A stretch of DNA of 64,000 nt from Streptomyces misionensis. GTDB lineage: Bacteria > Actinomycetota > Actinomycetes > Streptomycetales > Streptomycetaceae. A program made the position numbers and the translations under genes. The stretch spans positions 6,695,001 through 6,759,000 of the forward strand of contig NZ_FNTD01000004.1 in the NCBI RefSeq assembly GCF_900104815.1, given 5' to 3'. How positions within the stretch are numbered: the stretch's first letter is position 1; every line of letters starts with the position of its first letter. The notes beneath the pieces are model-generated. The model saw only the letters and a list, made by a program, of their open reading frames with translations. It made no database searches and was not told where the DNA came from. Positions 1 to 9,630 of this stretch are shown in pieces.

Positions 1-315
1 GGCGTGGCGGAACGCCGCCTTGGCGCCGTTGACCCGCACCTCGCTCACGTCCAGCAGGAAGTCCAGGTCGAAGCTGGACAGATCCTGGGTGGTCCGCGCC
101 AGGATCGTCGCGGTGCCCTGCAACTCGTCCGTCTTCGGCTGGTAGCGCAGCCTCAGGTCGTAGTGCGAGACGTCGTAGCCGCCGTTGCCGTAGTACGGGT
201 AGTAGGGGTCGCCGATGCCCGGTGCGCCGGGGGAGTAGCTCGCGGCCGATGCCGGGATCGCCAGCAGGAGGGAGGCCGCCGCCAGTGCGCCCGGCGCGAT
301 GATTCTGCGGTGCAC
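1..315 (-). CDS. Secreted M1-family metallopeptidase, N-terminal fragment
   Basis: The first 105 codons of a gene that runs off the left edge on the minus strand. A GTG start with a GGAGC ribosome site four bases upstream opens a signal peptide (MHRR then a hydrophobic stretch ending ASAAS), followed by a Tyr/Gly/Pro-rich linker and the block YDVSHYDLRLRYQP. That block and the later 'LQGTATILARTTQDLSSFDLDFL' are typical of the N-terminal beta-sandwich of secreted Streptomyces M1 aminopeptidases. The zinc motif HExxH would lie outside the window, so the catalytic assignment rests on the N-terminal domain only. It is divergent from the Xaa-Pro peptidase at 501, and the 185 bases between them must hold both promoters. 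Confidence 0.8.
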   Translation of the reverse strand, partial: MHRRIIAPGALAAASLLLAIPASAASYSPGAPGIGDPYYPYYGNGGYDVSHYDLRLRYQPKTDELQGTATILARTTQDLSSFDLDFLLDVSEVRVNGAKAAFRHA

Positions 316-500
316 GTCAGCTCCAAGTCGTCGGGACTGCAAGTCCGTTCGCGAACACTGTCCGGAGCCTATTCAGGCCCGGCGCGCCCCGGCCTGTCCA
401 TGGTCCCCGCTGTCACACGATCGCCATTCGGCCGCAACGCGTCCCCCGGATACCGCAAATCCCCCTTCTGCACGGGAGTTGGCGGGAGTACCGTCCGCGC

Positions 501-2474
501 ATGCCGAACAGCACACCTGCCCGCGGGCGCCCCCGCCCACGGCTCACGCTCTGGCGAGCGTGCGTCGCGGCGGCCGTCGCCGCCCTCCTGGCCGCGTTCC
601 TCACCCCGGCCGCCGCCCAGGCCGCGCCGCCCCGCGAGAGCGAGCCCGTCTACTCCTACGCCCACGCCGTCCGCGAGTCCGTGTGGGTGGACACGGGCCT
701 CGACGGGGACGGCGACGGCCGCACCGACCGGGTCGCCGTCGACATCGTCCGCCCCGCCGAACCCGCCCGCGCGGGCCGCAAGGTGCCCGTCATCATGGAC
801 GCCAGCCCGTACTACTCCTGCTGCGGGCGCGGCAACGAGAGCCAGGTCAAGACGTACGACGCCGACGGCGACATCGTCGGGATGCCGCTCTTCTACGACA
901 ACTACTTCGTGCCCCGCGGCTACGCCGTGATCGGCGTCGACCTCGCCGGCACCAACCGCTCCGACGGCTGCGTCGACGTCGGCGGCCGGTCGGACATCCG
1001 GTCCGCGAAGGCCGTGATCGACTGGCTGGGCGGCCGCGCCACGGCGTACACCAGCCGCACCGGCACCCGGACCGTCAGGGCGACCTGGTCGAACGGCAGG
1101 ACCGGCATGATCGGCAAGAGCTGGGACGGCACCGTCGCCAACGGCGTCGCCGCCACCGGCGTCCAGGGGCTGCGGACCATCGTGCCGATCAGCGCCATCT
1201 CCTCCTGGTACGACTACTACTTCGCCCAGGGCGCCCCGCTCTACGACGGCGGCCCCGACGACCTCGCCGGCTACGTCGAGAGCGACGCCGCGCGGGCGCG
1301 CTGCGCGGCCGAACACAAGAGGCTCGCCGACGGCAGCCCGCGCAGCGGCGACTGGACCCCGCTGTGGACCGAGCGGGACTACGTCAAGGACGCGGCCAAG
1401 GTGCGCGCCAGCGTGTTCGTGGTCCAGGGCATGCAGGACCTCAACGTGCGCACCAAGCACTTCGGGCAGTGGTGGGACGCGCTGGCGGCCCAGGGCGTCG
1501 AGCGCAAGCTGTGGCTCTCCCAGACCGGCCACGTCGACCCGTTCGACTACCGGCGCGGCGCCTGGGTGGACACCCTGCACCGCTGGTTCGACCACGAACT
1601 CCTCGGCTATCGCAACGGCATCGACCGCGAGCCGATGGCCGACATCGAACGCCACCCCGACCAGTGGGTCACCTCCGCCACCTGGCCGCCCGCCGGCACC
1701 CGTGCCACCACCCTGCGTCCGGCCCCCGGCACCCTCCCCGGCGTCGGCACCCTCGGCACGCGCCCGGCCACCGGCACCGAGACCTTCACCGACGACCCGC
1801 GGCTCAGCGAGACCGACTGGGCCGCGCACATCGGCGAAACCACCCCGCAGAAGGCCGGCTTCGTCACGGCGCCGCTCACCCGCGACCTGCGTCTGTCCGG
1901 CTCCTCCCAGGTCACGGTCACCGCCACGGCGTCCACCGCCTCGGCCCACCTGTCCGCGGTCCTGGTGGACGTCGGCCCGGACACCATCCGCGACTACTCC
2001 GACGCCGACGAGGGCATCACCACGCTGAAGAACCGCACCTGCTGGGGGGAGAGCACGGCCGGGGACAGCGCCTGCTACCTGGAGACCGCGGCGAAGACGG
2101 CCGACGTCGACTACACGGTGTTCAGCCGCGGCTGGGCGGACCTCGGCCATTACGCCTCGCTCGCCGAGGGCGTCCCGCTCACCCCGGGCAAGCCGTACAC
2201 CATGACCCTCTCCCTGGCCGCCACCGACCACGTGATCCCCAAGGGCCACCGGCTCGCGCTGATCGTCGCGGGCACGGACCGCGACCTCATCGACCCACCG
2301 GCCACCAGGCCGACGATCACGGTCCGGCTGTCCGGCACCGCCGCCCGGCTGCCGCTGGTGGGCGGGGCACAGGCCTTCGCCCGGGCCACGTCCGGCGCGA
2401 CGGCGACCCCCGCACCGGCACCGCTGAAGGGGCTGCGCGCACCGGGCCCGGCCGACCGCGTCCCGGGCGACTGA
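501..2474 (+). CDS. Secreted Xaa-Pro dipeptidyl-peptidase (S15 family)
   Basis: 657 aa. A twin-basic N-region and hydrophobic core ending near residue 41 (PAAAQAAPP) form a signal peptide. The alpha/beta-hydrolase core has the nucleophile in GKSWDG (Ser207), the acid in VQGMQDL (Asp313) and the base in QTGHVDPF (His344), the order and spacing expected for S15 Xaa-Pro dipeptidyl-peptidases. The remaining ~250 residues form the family's C-terminal jelly-roll domain. It likely trims X-Pro dipeptides from extracellular peptides. The neighbouring secreted M1 peptidase at the left edge suggests a shared role in peptide scavenging. The ATG has only a weakly spaced GGGAG upstream. It converges on the oxidase gene at 2535. 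The family could also include cocaine-esterase-like activities, so substrate is inferred. Confidence 0.85.
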   Translation: MPNSTPARGRPRPRLTLWRACVAAAVAALLAAFLTPAAAQAAPPRESEPVYSYAHAVRESVWVDTGLDGDGDGRTDRVAVDIVRPAEPARAGRKVPVIMDASPYYSCCGRGNESQVKTYDADGDIVGMPLFYDNYFVPRGYAVIGVDLAGTNRSDGCVDVGGRSDIRSAKAVIDWLGGRATAYTSRTGTRTVRATWSNGRTGMIGKSWDGTVANGVAATGVQGLRTIVPISAISSWYDYYFAQGAPLYDGGPDDLAGYVESDAARARCAAEHKRLADGSPRSGDWTPLWTERDYVKDAAKVRASVFVVQGMQDLNVRTKHFGQWWDALAAQGVERKLWLSQTGHVDPFDYRRGAWVDTLHRWFDHELLGYRNGIDREPMADIERHPDQWVTSATWPPAGTRATTLRPAPGTLPGVGTLGTRPATGTETFTDDPRLSETDWAAHIGETTPQKAGFVTAPLTRDLRLSGSSQVTVTATASTASAHLSAVLVDVGPDTIRDYSDADEGITTLKNRTCWGESTAGDSACYLETAAKTADVDYTVFSRGWADLGHYASLAEGVPLTPGKPYTMTLSLAATDHVIPKGHRLALIVAGTDRDLIDPPATRPTITVRLSGTAARLPLVGGAQAFARATSGATATPAPAPLKGLRAPGPADRVPGD

Positions 2475-2534
2475 CCGCACCGCTCCCCACGGGTGTGGGA
2501 TCGTATCGACCATGCGGCCCCGCGCCCGCTCGGT

Positions 2535-3485
2535 TCAGGCCGCCGCGGCCGGCACCAGACCGGCGGCCTCCCGGGCACAGCCCCAGGCCACCGTCACCCC
2601 CGCGCCGCCGTGGCCGTACGAGTGCACCACCGTCCGCCCGCCGGGCAACTCCTCCCGCTCCAGCCGTACCGCGTCCCGGTACGGCCGCAGCCCCACCCGG
2701 TGGGCCAGCACCCGCGCCCCCGCGATCTCCGGCCGCACCCGCGCGCACCGGGCGATGATCTCCGCCGCCGTGGCCGGGTCGGGCTCCGTGGACCAGTCGT
2801 CCTCCTGCGCCGTACCGCCGAGGATCAGCCCGTGGGGCTGCGGGATGAAGTACGCGGCGACCGGCGAGGAATGGTCGACCGAGGTGTAGTACGTGGTGAT
2901 CCCGGGGTTCTCCACCAGCACCAGCTGTCCCCGCACCGGCCGCACGCCGGGATCGGGCACCAGCGTGCGTGCCCCGAGGCCCGAGCAGTTGACCACCACG
3001 TCGGCGGGCACCTCGGCGAGCCGGGTGGCCGCACGGGCCTCCACCGTGCCGCCCGCCCGCAGGAGCCGGTCCCGCAGCCACGCCAGGTGCGTCGGCATGT
3101 CGATCACCGGCAGCCGCGCGGCCAGTCCGTCCGGCACCGCCCGCAGGCCCGGCACCCGGCCCGCCCAGTCGCCCAGTTCGTCCAGGCGCGCGCCCTGGTG
3201 CACGCCGTCGACCAGCCGTACGCCCGTCTCCGCGGGGCGCGCCGCCAGCTCCTCGTACACCGTGAGGGTCTCCAGCGCCCAGGCGCCGACCAGCCGCTCC
3301 GGTTCGATGCGGTACGGCCACCACAGCCCGCCGGCGACCGCCGACGTGGTCTCCTCGGCCGCCTCGCGCGCCCACACCCGTACCCGCCGCCCGGCCTCCG
3401 CCAGCACCACGGCCGTGGTCAGTCCGACGACCCCGCCGCCGACCACGATCACCTCGTCACCCGACCTGCTGTCCACACTGTCCAC
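2535..3485 (-). CDS. FAD-dependent D-amino-acid oxidase
   Basis: 316 aa from the GTG at 3485; an upstream in-frame extension to 3536 is possible but not protein-like. The Rossmann FAD site VIVVGGGVVGLTTA is at the N-terminus. The C-terminus carries VVHSYGHGGAGVTVAWGCA, which fits the D-amino-acid oxidase family signature, and the substrate-binding Arg region LRPYRDAVRLE precedes it. The reaction is oxidative deamination of D-amino acids to 2-oxo acids with H2O2 release, in the cytoplasm. It stands alone, convergent with the S15 peptidase. D-aspartate oxidase is an alternative within the same fold that cannot be excluded by eye. Confidence 0.85.
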   Translation of the reverse strand: MDSVDSRSGDEVIVVGGGVVGLTTAVVLAEAGRRVRVWAREAAEETTSAVAGGLWWPYRIEPERLVGAWALETLTVYEELAARPAETGVRLVDGVHQGARLDELGDWAGRVPGLRAVPDGLAARLPVIDMPTHLAWLRDRLLRAGGTVEARAATRLAEVPADVVVNCSGLGARTLVPDPGVRPVRGQLVLVENPGITTYYTSVDHSSPVAAYFIPQPHGLILGGTAQEDDWSTEPDPATAAEIIARCARVRPEIAGARVLAHRVGLRPYRDAVRLEREELPGGRTVVHSYGHGGAGVTVAWGCAREAAGLVPAAAA

Positions 3486-3811
3486 GCCTGGACCATAGGC
3501 CCCGCCCGCACGTTCCCGGCAGAGCCCGGCGCACATCCGCTGACGTGGGGATGCTCACAGCCACCCGGCACCGGCGGACGCGCGGGGAACCGGGCTGAGC
3601 GGCGGGCGCCCGGCGCACAAGGTCCTGTCGTCACACTCCCGCCGTCCGCCCGGAGGGCGGGCCGCGCGGCGTCAGGTGCGTGCTCTCGGCGTGCCGGGGC
3701 CTAACCCTCGTACTGGGCGTACTTGGGTCTGGGCCCGGTGCGGCGAGAGTGCGTGCATGGCGTCGCGAGGCAGGCGGGAGTTTGACGACAGGGCCTAGGA
3801 TCTGCCTCCTG

Positions 3812-5452
3812 ATGACTGCCACCCTCGTCGCCAAGAATCTCGCCGCCGGGCACGGCGACCGCTCCCTCTTCTCGGGGCTCGACCTCGTCGTGGCGCCCGG
3901 GGACGTGATCGGGCTGGTCGGTGCCAACGGCGCGGGCAAGTCCACGCTGCTGCGGATGCTCGCCGGACTCGTCCCGCCCGAGCAGGGCGAACTGCGGCTG
4001 TCCCCGCCCGCCGCGACCGTCGGCCACCTGCCGCAGGAGCCCGAGCGCAGGCCGGGGGAGACCGTGCGGGAGTTCCTGGCCCGCCGCACCGGCGTCGCCG
4101 AGGCCCAGCGGGTGATGGACGAGGCCACCCAGGCACTGGTGGACGGCGCGCCCGGCGCGGACGACGCCTACGCGGCGAGCCTGGAGCGCTGGCTCGGGCT
4201 CGGCGGCGCCGACCTGGAGGAACGGGCGGAGGAGGTCGCCGACTCCCTCGGCCTCGCCGTCGACCTCGACCAGCCGATGACGTCGCTCTCCGGCGGCCAG
4301 GCGGCCCGCGCCGGCCTCGCCTCCCTCCTGCTCTCCCGCTACGACGTCTTCCTGCTGGACGAGCCGACCAACGACCTCGACCTCGACGGTCTCGAGCGTC
4401 TGGAGCGGTTCGTCGCCGGGCTGCGCGCGGGCACCGTCGTGGTCAGCCATGACCGCGAGTTCCTCACCCGCACGGTCACCAAGGTCCTCGAACTCGACCT
4501 GGCCCAGCGGCAGATCAACCTCTACGGCGGCGGCTACGAGGCCTACCTGGAGGAGCGCGAGGTGGGCCGGCGGCACGCCCGCGAGGAGTACGAGGAGTAC
4601 GCCGACAAGAGGGCCGCCCTCCAGGACCGGGCGCAGATGCAGCGGACCTGGATGGACAAGGGCGTCAAGAACGCCCGCCGCAAGGCCGGCAACGACAACG
4701 ACAAGATCGGCCGCAAGTTCCGCAGCGAGGCCAGCGAGAAGCAGGCCGCCAAGGCCCGGCAGACCCAGCGGATGATCGAGCGCCTGGAGGCGGTGGAGGA
4801 GCCGCGCAAGGAGTGGGAGCTGCGCATGGAGATCGCCGCCGCCCCGCGCTCGGGCGCCGTGGTGGCGACGCTGCGGGACGCCGAGGTCCGGCGCGGCGAC
4901 TTCACCTTCGGGCCGGTCTCCCTGCAGATCGACTGGGCCGACCGGATCGCGGTCACCGGGGCCAACGGCGCCGGCAAGTCGACCCTGCTGGGCGCCCTGC
5001 TCGGGCGGGTCCCGCTGGACCGCGGGCACGCGGCCCTCGGCTCGGGCGTGCTCGTCGGCGAGGTCGACCAGGCCCGGGGCCTCTTCCACGGACCCGAGGC
5101 CCTGCTCGACGCGTTCTGCGCGGCCGTCCCGGACACCGAGCCGGTGGAGGTGCGCACCCTGCTCGCCAAGTTCGGCCTCAGGTCGGAGCACGTGCTGCGC
5201 CCGGCCGCGACCCTCTCCCCGGGCGAGCGCACCCGCGCCGCCCTCGCCCTGCTCCAGGGCCGGGGCGTCAACCTCCTCGTGCTGGACGAGCCCACCAACC
5301 ACCTCGACCTGCCCGCCATCGAACAGCTGGAGTCCGCCCTCGACTCCTACTCGGGCACCCTCCTCCTGGTCACCCACGACCGCCGCATGCTGGACGCGGT
5401 CCGGGTGACCCGGCGCTGGGAGGTCGCGGCGGGCAAGGTGACCGAGCGCTGA
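3812..5452 (+). CDS. ABC-F family ATP-binding protein
   Basis: 546 aa with two ATP-binding cassettes and no membrane segments. The first Walker A is GANGAGKST (about residues 37-45), with LSGGQAARAGLA, the Walker B FLLDEPTNDLDL and VVSHDREF. The second is GANGAGKST, then LSPGERTRAALA, VLDEPTNHLDL and LVTHDRRM. The linker between them is long and basic, as in ABC-F translation factors that act at the ribosomal E site. I chose the ATG at 3812 because the MTATLVAKNLAAGHG start is typical; longer in-frame extensions are not protein-like. Members range from general translation factors to antibiotic-resistance proteins, and nothing nearby suggests resistance. A strong hairpin follows 90 bases after the stop. 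Confidence 0.9.
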   Translation: MTATLVAKNLAAGHGDRSLFSGLDLVVAPGDVIGLVGANGAGKSTLLRMLAGLVPPEQGELRLSPPAATVGHLPQEPERRPGETVREFLARRTGVAEAQRVMDEATQALVDGAPGADDAYAASLERWLGLGGADLEERAEEVADSLGLAVDLDQPMTSLSGGQAARAGLASLLLSRYDVFLLDEPTNDLDLDGLERLERFVAGLRAGTVVVSHDREFLTRTVTKVLELDLAQRQINLYGGGYEAYLEEREVGRRHAREEYEEYADKRAALQDRAQMQRTWMDKGVKNARRKAGNDNDKIGRKFRSEASEKQAAKARQTQRMIERLEAVEEPRKEWELRMEIAAAPRSGAVVATLRDAEVRRGDFTFGPVSLQIDWADRIAVTGANGAGKSTLLGALLGRVPLDRGHAALGSGVLVGEVDQARGLFHGPEALLDAFCAAVPDTEPVEVRTLLAKFGLRSEHVLRPAATLSPGERTRAALALLQGRGVNLLVLDEPTNHLDLPAIEQLESALDSYSGTLLLVTHDRRMLDAVRVTRRWEVAAGKVTER

Positions 5453-5542
5453 CGCCGGACCAGGGGAGTGCCGGCGCGCCGGATCAGGTGGCCGGCGCAG
5501 AGGTCCGCTGCGGCCGTTTGCCGCGGGGGCCGAAGACACGAA

Positions 5543-5576
5543 GAGGGGCCGGAACCCGTACGGGTTCCGGCCCCTC
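5543..5576. terminator. Bidirectional hairpin terminator
   Basis: A perfect inverted repeat with 16-base arms (GAGGGGCCGGAACCCG and its complement) and only TA between them. It lies between the convergent ABC-F and tex genes and would serve both. There is no U-run, as usual in Streptomyces. Confidence 0.85.
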
Positions 5577-5590
5577 GCGCGCGGGGCGGG

Positions 5591-7987
5591 TCAGCGCTGC
5601 TTCGGGTCCAGCAGGCCCGCGCGGCGCAGCGCGTCGGCCATGGCGCTGTTGGCGGGGGCCTGCGCGGGACGGCCGCCGCGGTCTCCGCCGCGGCCCTGCC
5701 GCCGGCCCTGGTCGGCCTGGCCGCCCTGCCGCTGCTGGGGCGGCCGGGCGCCGCCGCGCTGCCGCCGGTCGCCGCCGCCGCGGCCCTGCTGCGGCGCCGC
5801 CTCGTCGTCCAGGCGCAGGCTGAGCCCGATCCGCTTGCGCGGGATGTCCACGTCGAGGACCTTCACCTTGACGATGTCACCCGGCTTCACCACGTCCCGA
5901 GGGTCCTTGACGAAGGTCTTGGACATCGCCGACACGTGCACCAGGCCGTCCTGGTGGACGCCGACGTCCACGAACGCGCCGAAGGCCGCCACGTTCGTCA
6001 CCACGCCCTCCAGCACCATCCCGGCGGACAGGTCGGAGATCTTCTCCACGCCCTCCTTGAAGGTGGCCGTCTTGAAGGCCGGCCGCGGGTCGCGGCCCGG
6101 CTTCTCCAGTTCCTTGAGGATGTCGGTGACGGTCGGCAGACCGAAGGTGTCGTCCACGAAGTCGGCCGGCCGCAGCGAGCGCAGCACGCCCGTGTTGCCG
6201 ATGAGGGAGGCCACCTCCTGGCCCGTGGTCTTCACCATGCGCCGCACCACCGGGTACGCCTCCGGGTGCACGCTGGAGGCGTCCAGCGGGTCGACGCCGC
6301 CGCGGATGCGCAGGAAGCCCGCGCACTGCTCGTACGCCTTCGGACCGAGCCGCGCCACCTTCTTCAGCTCCCCGCGGGAGGTGAAGGGACCGTTGGCGTC
6401 GCGGTGCGCCACGATGTTCTCCGCGAGGGCGGCCGAGATGCCCGACACCCGCGACAGCAGCGGCACGGAGGCGGTGTTGACGTCCACGCCGACGCCGTTC
6501 ACACAGTCCTCGACCACCGCGTCCAGCGAGCGGGACAGCTTCACCTCGGACAGGTCGTGCTGGTACTGGCCGACGCCGATGGACTTCGGGTCGATCTTCA
6601 CCAGTTCGGCCAGCGGGTCCTGGAGGCGCCGGGCGATGGAGACCGCGCCGCGCAGCGACACGTCCATGTCCGGCAGTTCCTGGGAGGCGTACGCCGACGC
6701 CGAGTACACCGACGCCCCGGCCTCCGACACCATCACCTTGGTGAGCTTCAACTCCGGGTGCTTGGCGATGAGTTCGGCGGCGAGCCGGTCGGTCTCGCGG
6801 GACGCCGTGCCGTTGCCGATCGCGACCAGCTCGACCGCGTGCCGCTCGGCGAGCCGCGCCAGCTTGGCGAGCGCCTCGTCCCACCGGTTGGCCGGCACGT
6901 GCGGGTGGATCACGTCCGTGGCGACGACCTTGCCGGTCGCGTCGACCACGGCGACCTTCACACCCGTGCGGAAACCGGGGTCCAGGCCCAGGGTGGCGCG
7001 GGTGCCGGCCGGGGCCGCGAGCAGCAGGTCGCGCAGATTGGCCGCGAACACGTTCACCGCCTCGTCCTCGGCGGCCGTGCGCAGCCGCAGCCGCAGGTCG
7101 ATGCCGAGGTGCACCAGGATGCGGGTGCGCCAGGCCCAGCGGACGGTGTCCTTGAGCCACTTGTCGGCCGGGCGGCCCCGGTCGGCGATCCCGAACCGGT
7201 GCGCCACGATCCCCTCGTACGACGACGGGCCGTCGGTGGGCTCCTCCGGCTCCAGGACGAGGTCCAGCACCTCCTCCTTCTCACCGCGCAGCATCGCCAG
7301 CACACGGTGCGAGGGCAGCTCGGTGAACGGCTCGGCGAAGTCGAAGTAGTCGGCGAACTTGGCGCCCGCCTCCTCCTTGCCCTCGCGCACCTTCGCGGCG
7401 AGGCGCCCGCGCACCCACATGCGCTCGCGCAGCTCGCCGATCAGGTCGGCGTCCTCCGAGAACCGCTCGGTGAGGATCGCCCGCGCGCCCTCCAGGGCCG
7501 CCTGCGGATCGGCGACGCCCTTGTCCGCGTCCACGAACGCGGCGGCGGCTGCCGTCGGTTCCACCGACGGGTCGCTCAGCAGGCCGTCGGCCAGCGGCTC
7601 CAGGCCCGCCTCGCGCGCGATCTGCGCCTTGGTGCGCCGCTTGGGCTTGTACGGGAGGTAGACGTCCTCAAGGCGCGCCTTGGTCTCGGCGCCGCGGATG
7701 CGGGCCTCCAGCTCCTCGGTGAGCTTGCCCTGCTCGCGCACCGACTCCAGGATCGCGGCCCGCCGGTCCTCCAGCTCCCGCAGATAGCGCAGCCGCTCCT
7801 CGATCGTGCGCAGCTGCGCGTCGTCGAGCATCTCGGTCGCTTCCTTGCGGTAGCGGGCGATGAAGGGCACGGTCGAACCGCCGTCGAGCAGTTCCACCGC
7901 GGCCTTCACCTGCCGCTCCCGTACGCCGAGTTCCTCGGCGATCCTGCCTTCGATGGATCCTGCTTCGATGGACCCGGGTGTCGTCAC
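5591..7987 (-). CDS. tex: Tex-like RNA-binding transcription accessory protein
   Basis: 798 aa from the GTG at 7987 ([10 protein letters not shown]). The N-terminal Tex helical region, the YqgF-like RNase H fold ([17 protein letters not shown]), helix-hairpin-helix motifs and a C-terminal S1 RNA-binding domain ([20 protein letters not shown]) occur in the usual order. Tex proteins bind nucleic acids and influence transcription; most are conserved housekeeping proteins. After the S1 domain there is a disordered tail of about 60 residues rich in Arg, Gly and Gln ([11 protein letters not shown] and similar), which would add RNA-binding capacity. The gene ends at the shared terminator downstream of the ABC-F gene. 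Confidence 0.93.
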   Translation of the reverse strand: MTTPGSIEAGSIEGRIAEELGVRERQVKAAVELLDGGSTVPFIARYRKEATEMLDDAQLRTIEERLRYLRELEDRRAAILESVREQGKLTEELEARIRGAETKARLEDVYLPYKPKRRTKAQIAREAGLEPLADGLLSDPSVEPTAAAAAFVDADKGVADPQAALEGARAILTERFSEDADLIGELRERMWVRGRLAAKVREGKEEAGAKFADYFDFAEPFTELPSHRVLAMLRGEKEEVLDLVLEPEEPTDGPSSYEGIVAHRFGIADRGRPADKWLKDTVRWAWRTRILVHLGIDLRLRLRTAAEDEAVNVFAANLRDLLLAAPAGTRATLGLDPGFRTGVKVAVVDATGKVVATDVIHPHVPANRWDEALAKLARLAERHAVELVAIGNGTASRETDRLAAELIAKHPELKLTKVMVSEAGASVYSASAYASQELPDMDVSLRGAVSIARRLQDPLAELVKIDPKSIGVGQYQHDLSEVKLSRSLDAVVEDCVNGVGVDVNTASVPLLSRVSGISAALAENIVAHRDANGPFTSRGELKKVARLGPKAYEQCAGFLRIRGGVDPLDASSVHPEAYPVVRRMVKTTGQEVASLIGNTGVLRSLRPADFVDDTFGLPTVTDILKELEKPGRDPRPAFKTATFKEGVEKISDLSAGMVLEGVVTNVAAFGAFVDVGVHQDGLVHVSAMSKTFVKDPRDVVKPGDIVKVKVLDVDIPRKRIGLSLRLDDEAAPQQGRGGGDRRQRGGARPPQQRQGGQADQGRRQGRGGDRGGRPAQAPANSAMADALRRAGLLDPKQR

Positions 7988-8091
7988 GATCCCGTACCGC
8001 CTTCTCCACTGAGGTTGCGCGGCAATTGTGGCAGGTGACACCGGCGACCGGGGATCAGGGCGGCGCGTGGCGGGCCGCCGTGGCACATGGC

Positions 8092-8123
8092 GGGGCCGGG
8101 CAGGAAGCTTCCTGCCCGGCCCC
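8092..8123. terminator. Perfect 32-base palindrome, likely terminator
   Basis: GGGGCCGGGCAGGAAG followed directly by its reverse complement. It lies 22 bases after the stop of the small secreted protein gene on the minus strand and upstream of tex, so it probably terminates the former. Confidence 0.75.
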
Positions 8124-8145
8124 GGTGCCGACGGCGAGCCGTGGC

Positions 8146-8469
8146 TCAGTGCCAGTGGCCCCGGCGGTGGTCGCGGTCGTCACGACGGCCGTCCCAGCCG
8201 TCGTGGTGGCCGTGGCGCCGGTCGTCGTACCGGCGGTGGTCCCAACGGTCGTCGTACCGGCGGTGGCCCCAGCGGTCGTCGTCATGACGGTGGCCCCACC
8301 GGGCGTCCGGCCCCGGGAAGCCGTGCCGCCCGTCGCCGGCGGAGACCGCCTGGAGCGGACGGGCCGACGGCCGGTCCGCGGCGGCGGCCGGCAGTGCCGC
8401 CGCGCCCATCAGGGCGGCGGCCAGTACACCGGCGGCGGTCAGTCTGCGGACGGAAACAAGAACGGACAC
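8146..8469 (-). CDS. Small secreted His/Asp/Arg-repeat protein
   Basis: 107 aa. The GTG at 8469 has a good ribosome site (AAGGGGGAC). Residues 1-33 form a signal peptide ([25 protein letters not shown]). The mature part begins with a short Pro/Ala/Ser-rich stretch and then becomes a low-complexity array of His, Asp, Arg, Trp and Tyr: units [27 protein letters not shown], then [11 protein letters not shown] and [13 protein letters not shown]. There is no recognised domain. The His/Asp density suggests metal or polyanion binding outside the cell, but this is inference only. Nothing in the neighbouring genes (tex, enoyl-CoA hydratase-like) points to a pathway. Confidence 0.7.
   Translation of the reverse strand: MSVLVSVRRLTAAGVLAAALMGAAALPAAAADRPSARPLQAVSAGDGRHGFPGPDARWGHRHDDDRWGHRRYDDRWDHRRYDDRRHGHHDGWDGRRDDRDHRRGHWH
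8220..8300. repeat. Three 27-base tandem repeats inside the small secreted protein gene
   Basis: Three consecutive 27-base units (8220-8246, 8247-8273, 8274-8300), each beginning GGTCGTCGT on the plus strand, encode the nine-residue repeat RW(G/D)HR(R/H)(Y/D)DD on the minus strand. The first two units differ by only two bases, so the duplication looks recent or homogenised. Confidence 0.9.
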
Positions 8470-8760
8470 GAGGTCCCCCTTCACAAGGGTGTGTGGTGCG
8501 CGTGGCGGCCGGTCGGCCGCACGCCCACACCCTGCGCCCCACGCCCCGGCGCCGACGCGGGACGCGCGGACGCCATGACGGATACGAGAGACATCTGTGA
8601 CAGTCGCCTGTAGCAACCATTTATGCCGTGAAAACCCGTCTTGCTGCGGAATCGGACGGTTTCGCCCGCGCGCCCTCACCCGAAAGTGAGTAACGGCCGC
8701 TGCGCCGCACGGGCGCGCCCGTGCCCTCCCCCACGCGCCGCCAGGGCGTCGGCGGGCGCG
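8470..8760. other. Noncoding upstream region of the small secreted protein
   Basis: 291 bases with no convincing gene on either strand. It is less GC-rich than its surroundings in the part around 8600-8660, which should hold the promoter of the minus-strand secreted protein gene. I see no clear -10/-35 pair, riboswitch or tRNA. Confidence 0.5.
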
Positions 8761-9510
8761 TCACACGGGCGGGGTCCAGGTGAAGACGGGCGTGCGGCGC
8801 TCCAGGAAGGCGGCCACGCCCTCCGCGGTGTCGCCGCTGCGGCGCGCCTGCTCGGCCCAGTGGGCGTCCCGGTCGGTGCGGCCGGCGGCGAACTCCTTCG
8901 CGGCGGCCTGGGTGAGCTGGGACCGCGAGACGAGGGTGCGGGTCAGCTCGGCCACCCGCTTGTCGAGTTCGCCCTCGGGCAGCACCTCGTCCACCAGGCC
9001 GGTGCGCAGCGCGCGTCCACTGTCGATCAACTCGGCGGTGAACAGCAGGTACTTGGCGGTTGCCGGGCCGACCAGCGACACCAGCCGGCGGGTCGCGGAC
9101 GAGGCGTAGACGATGCCGAGCCGCGCCGGGGTCACTCCGAACAGGGCACCGTCCTCGGCCAGTCGGAGGTCACAGGCCGCGGCGAGCTGCACGCCGCCGC
9201 CCACGCAGTGCCCGCGCACCGCGGCGACCGTCGGCTTCGGGAACGCTGCCAGCGCCTCCTCCGCCGCCGCCGCGAGCCCCTGCGCCGGATCGGACGACCC
9301 CTTCAGGGTGGAGATGTCCGCGCCCGCGCAGAAGGTCCGGCCCTCGCCGGTCAGCACCAGGGCCCGGACGCCGGGATCGCGGGCGAACCCCTCCAGCAGC
9401 GGCGGCAGGGACCGCCACATGCTGGCCGTCATGGCGTTGCGCTTGGCCGGGTTGCTGATCACGACCGTGGCGACGGAGTCGGTGACCTGGTGGCACAGCT
9501 GGGGCTCCAT
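8761..9510 (-). CDS. Enoyl-CoA hydratase/isomerase-fold protein with altered active site
   Basis: 249 aa crotonase-superfamily protein. The oxyanion-hole signatures are clear: NPAKRNAM with FCAGADIS, and the GHCVGGGVQLA segment. Crotonases bind acyl-CoA and stabilise an enolate. In enoyl-CoA hydratase the two catalytic Glu sit in GGGCE and in GQPE. Here those positions read GGGVQ and GVTPA, so both Glu are absent. Hydration of enoyl-CoA is therefore unlikely, and the real reaction (isomerisation, decarboxylation, thioester hydrolysis) cannot be told from sequence. The gene is monocistronic and divergent from the DUF308 membrane protein, with about 120 bases between them. Confidence 0.85.
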   Translation of the reverse strand: MEPQLCHQVTDSVATVVISNPAKRNAMTASMWRSLPPLLEGFARDPGVRALVLTGEGRTFCAGADISTLKGSSDPAQGLAAAAEEALAAFPKPTVAAVRGHCVGGGVQLAAACDLRLAEDGALFGVTPARLGIVYASSATRRLVSLVGPATAKYLLFTAELIDSGRALRTGLVDEVLPEGELDKRVAELTRTLVSRSQLTQAAAKEFAAGRTDRDAHWAEQARRSGDTAEGVAAFLERRTPVFTWTPPV

Positions 9511-9630
9511 GCGCCGGATGCTATCCGCCCGTTCACCCGGTTACGACACCGCCTCGGAGGGGGACACAGGGGGAGGGTGCCGGCGAAAGCGGAGAGCGTC
9601 CCCGTGGCGGGGCCCGGCGAGGAGGCGGCG

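Noticed and set aside
369..2513. A 714-codon open frame on the minus strand opposite the Xaa-Pro peptidase gene.
   Set aside because: Low-complexity Gly/Arg/Val translation with no domain; an antisense shadow caused by GC-rich third positions. The plus-strand peptidase has a full catalytic triad.
8220..8300. 27-base repeats as a possible CRISPR array.
   Set aside because: The units are contiguous without spacers and are in frame within a secreted protein gene; no cas genes are nearby.
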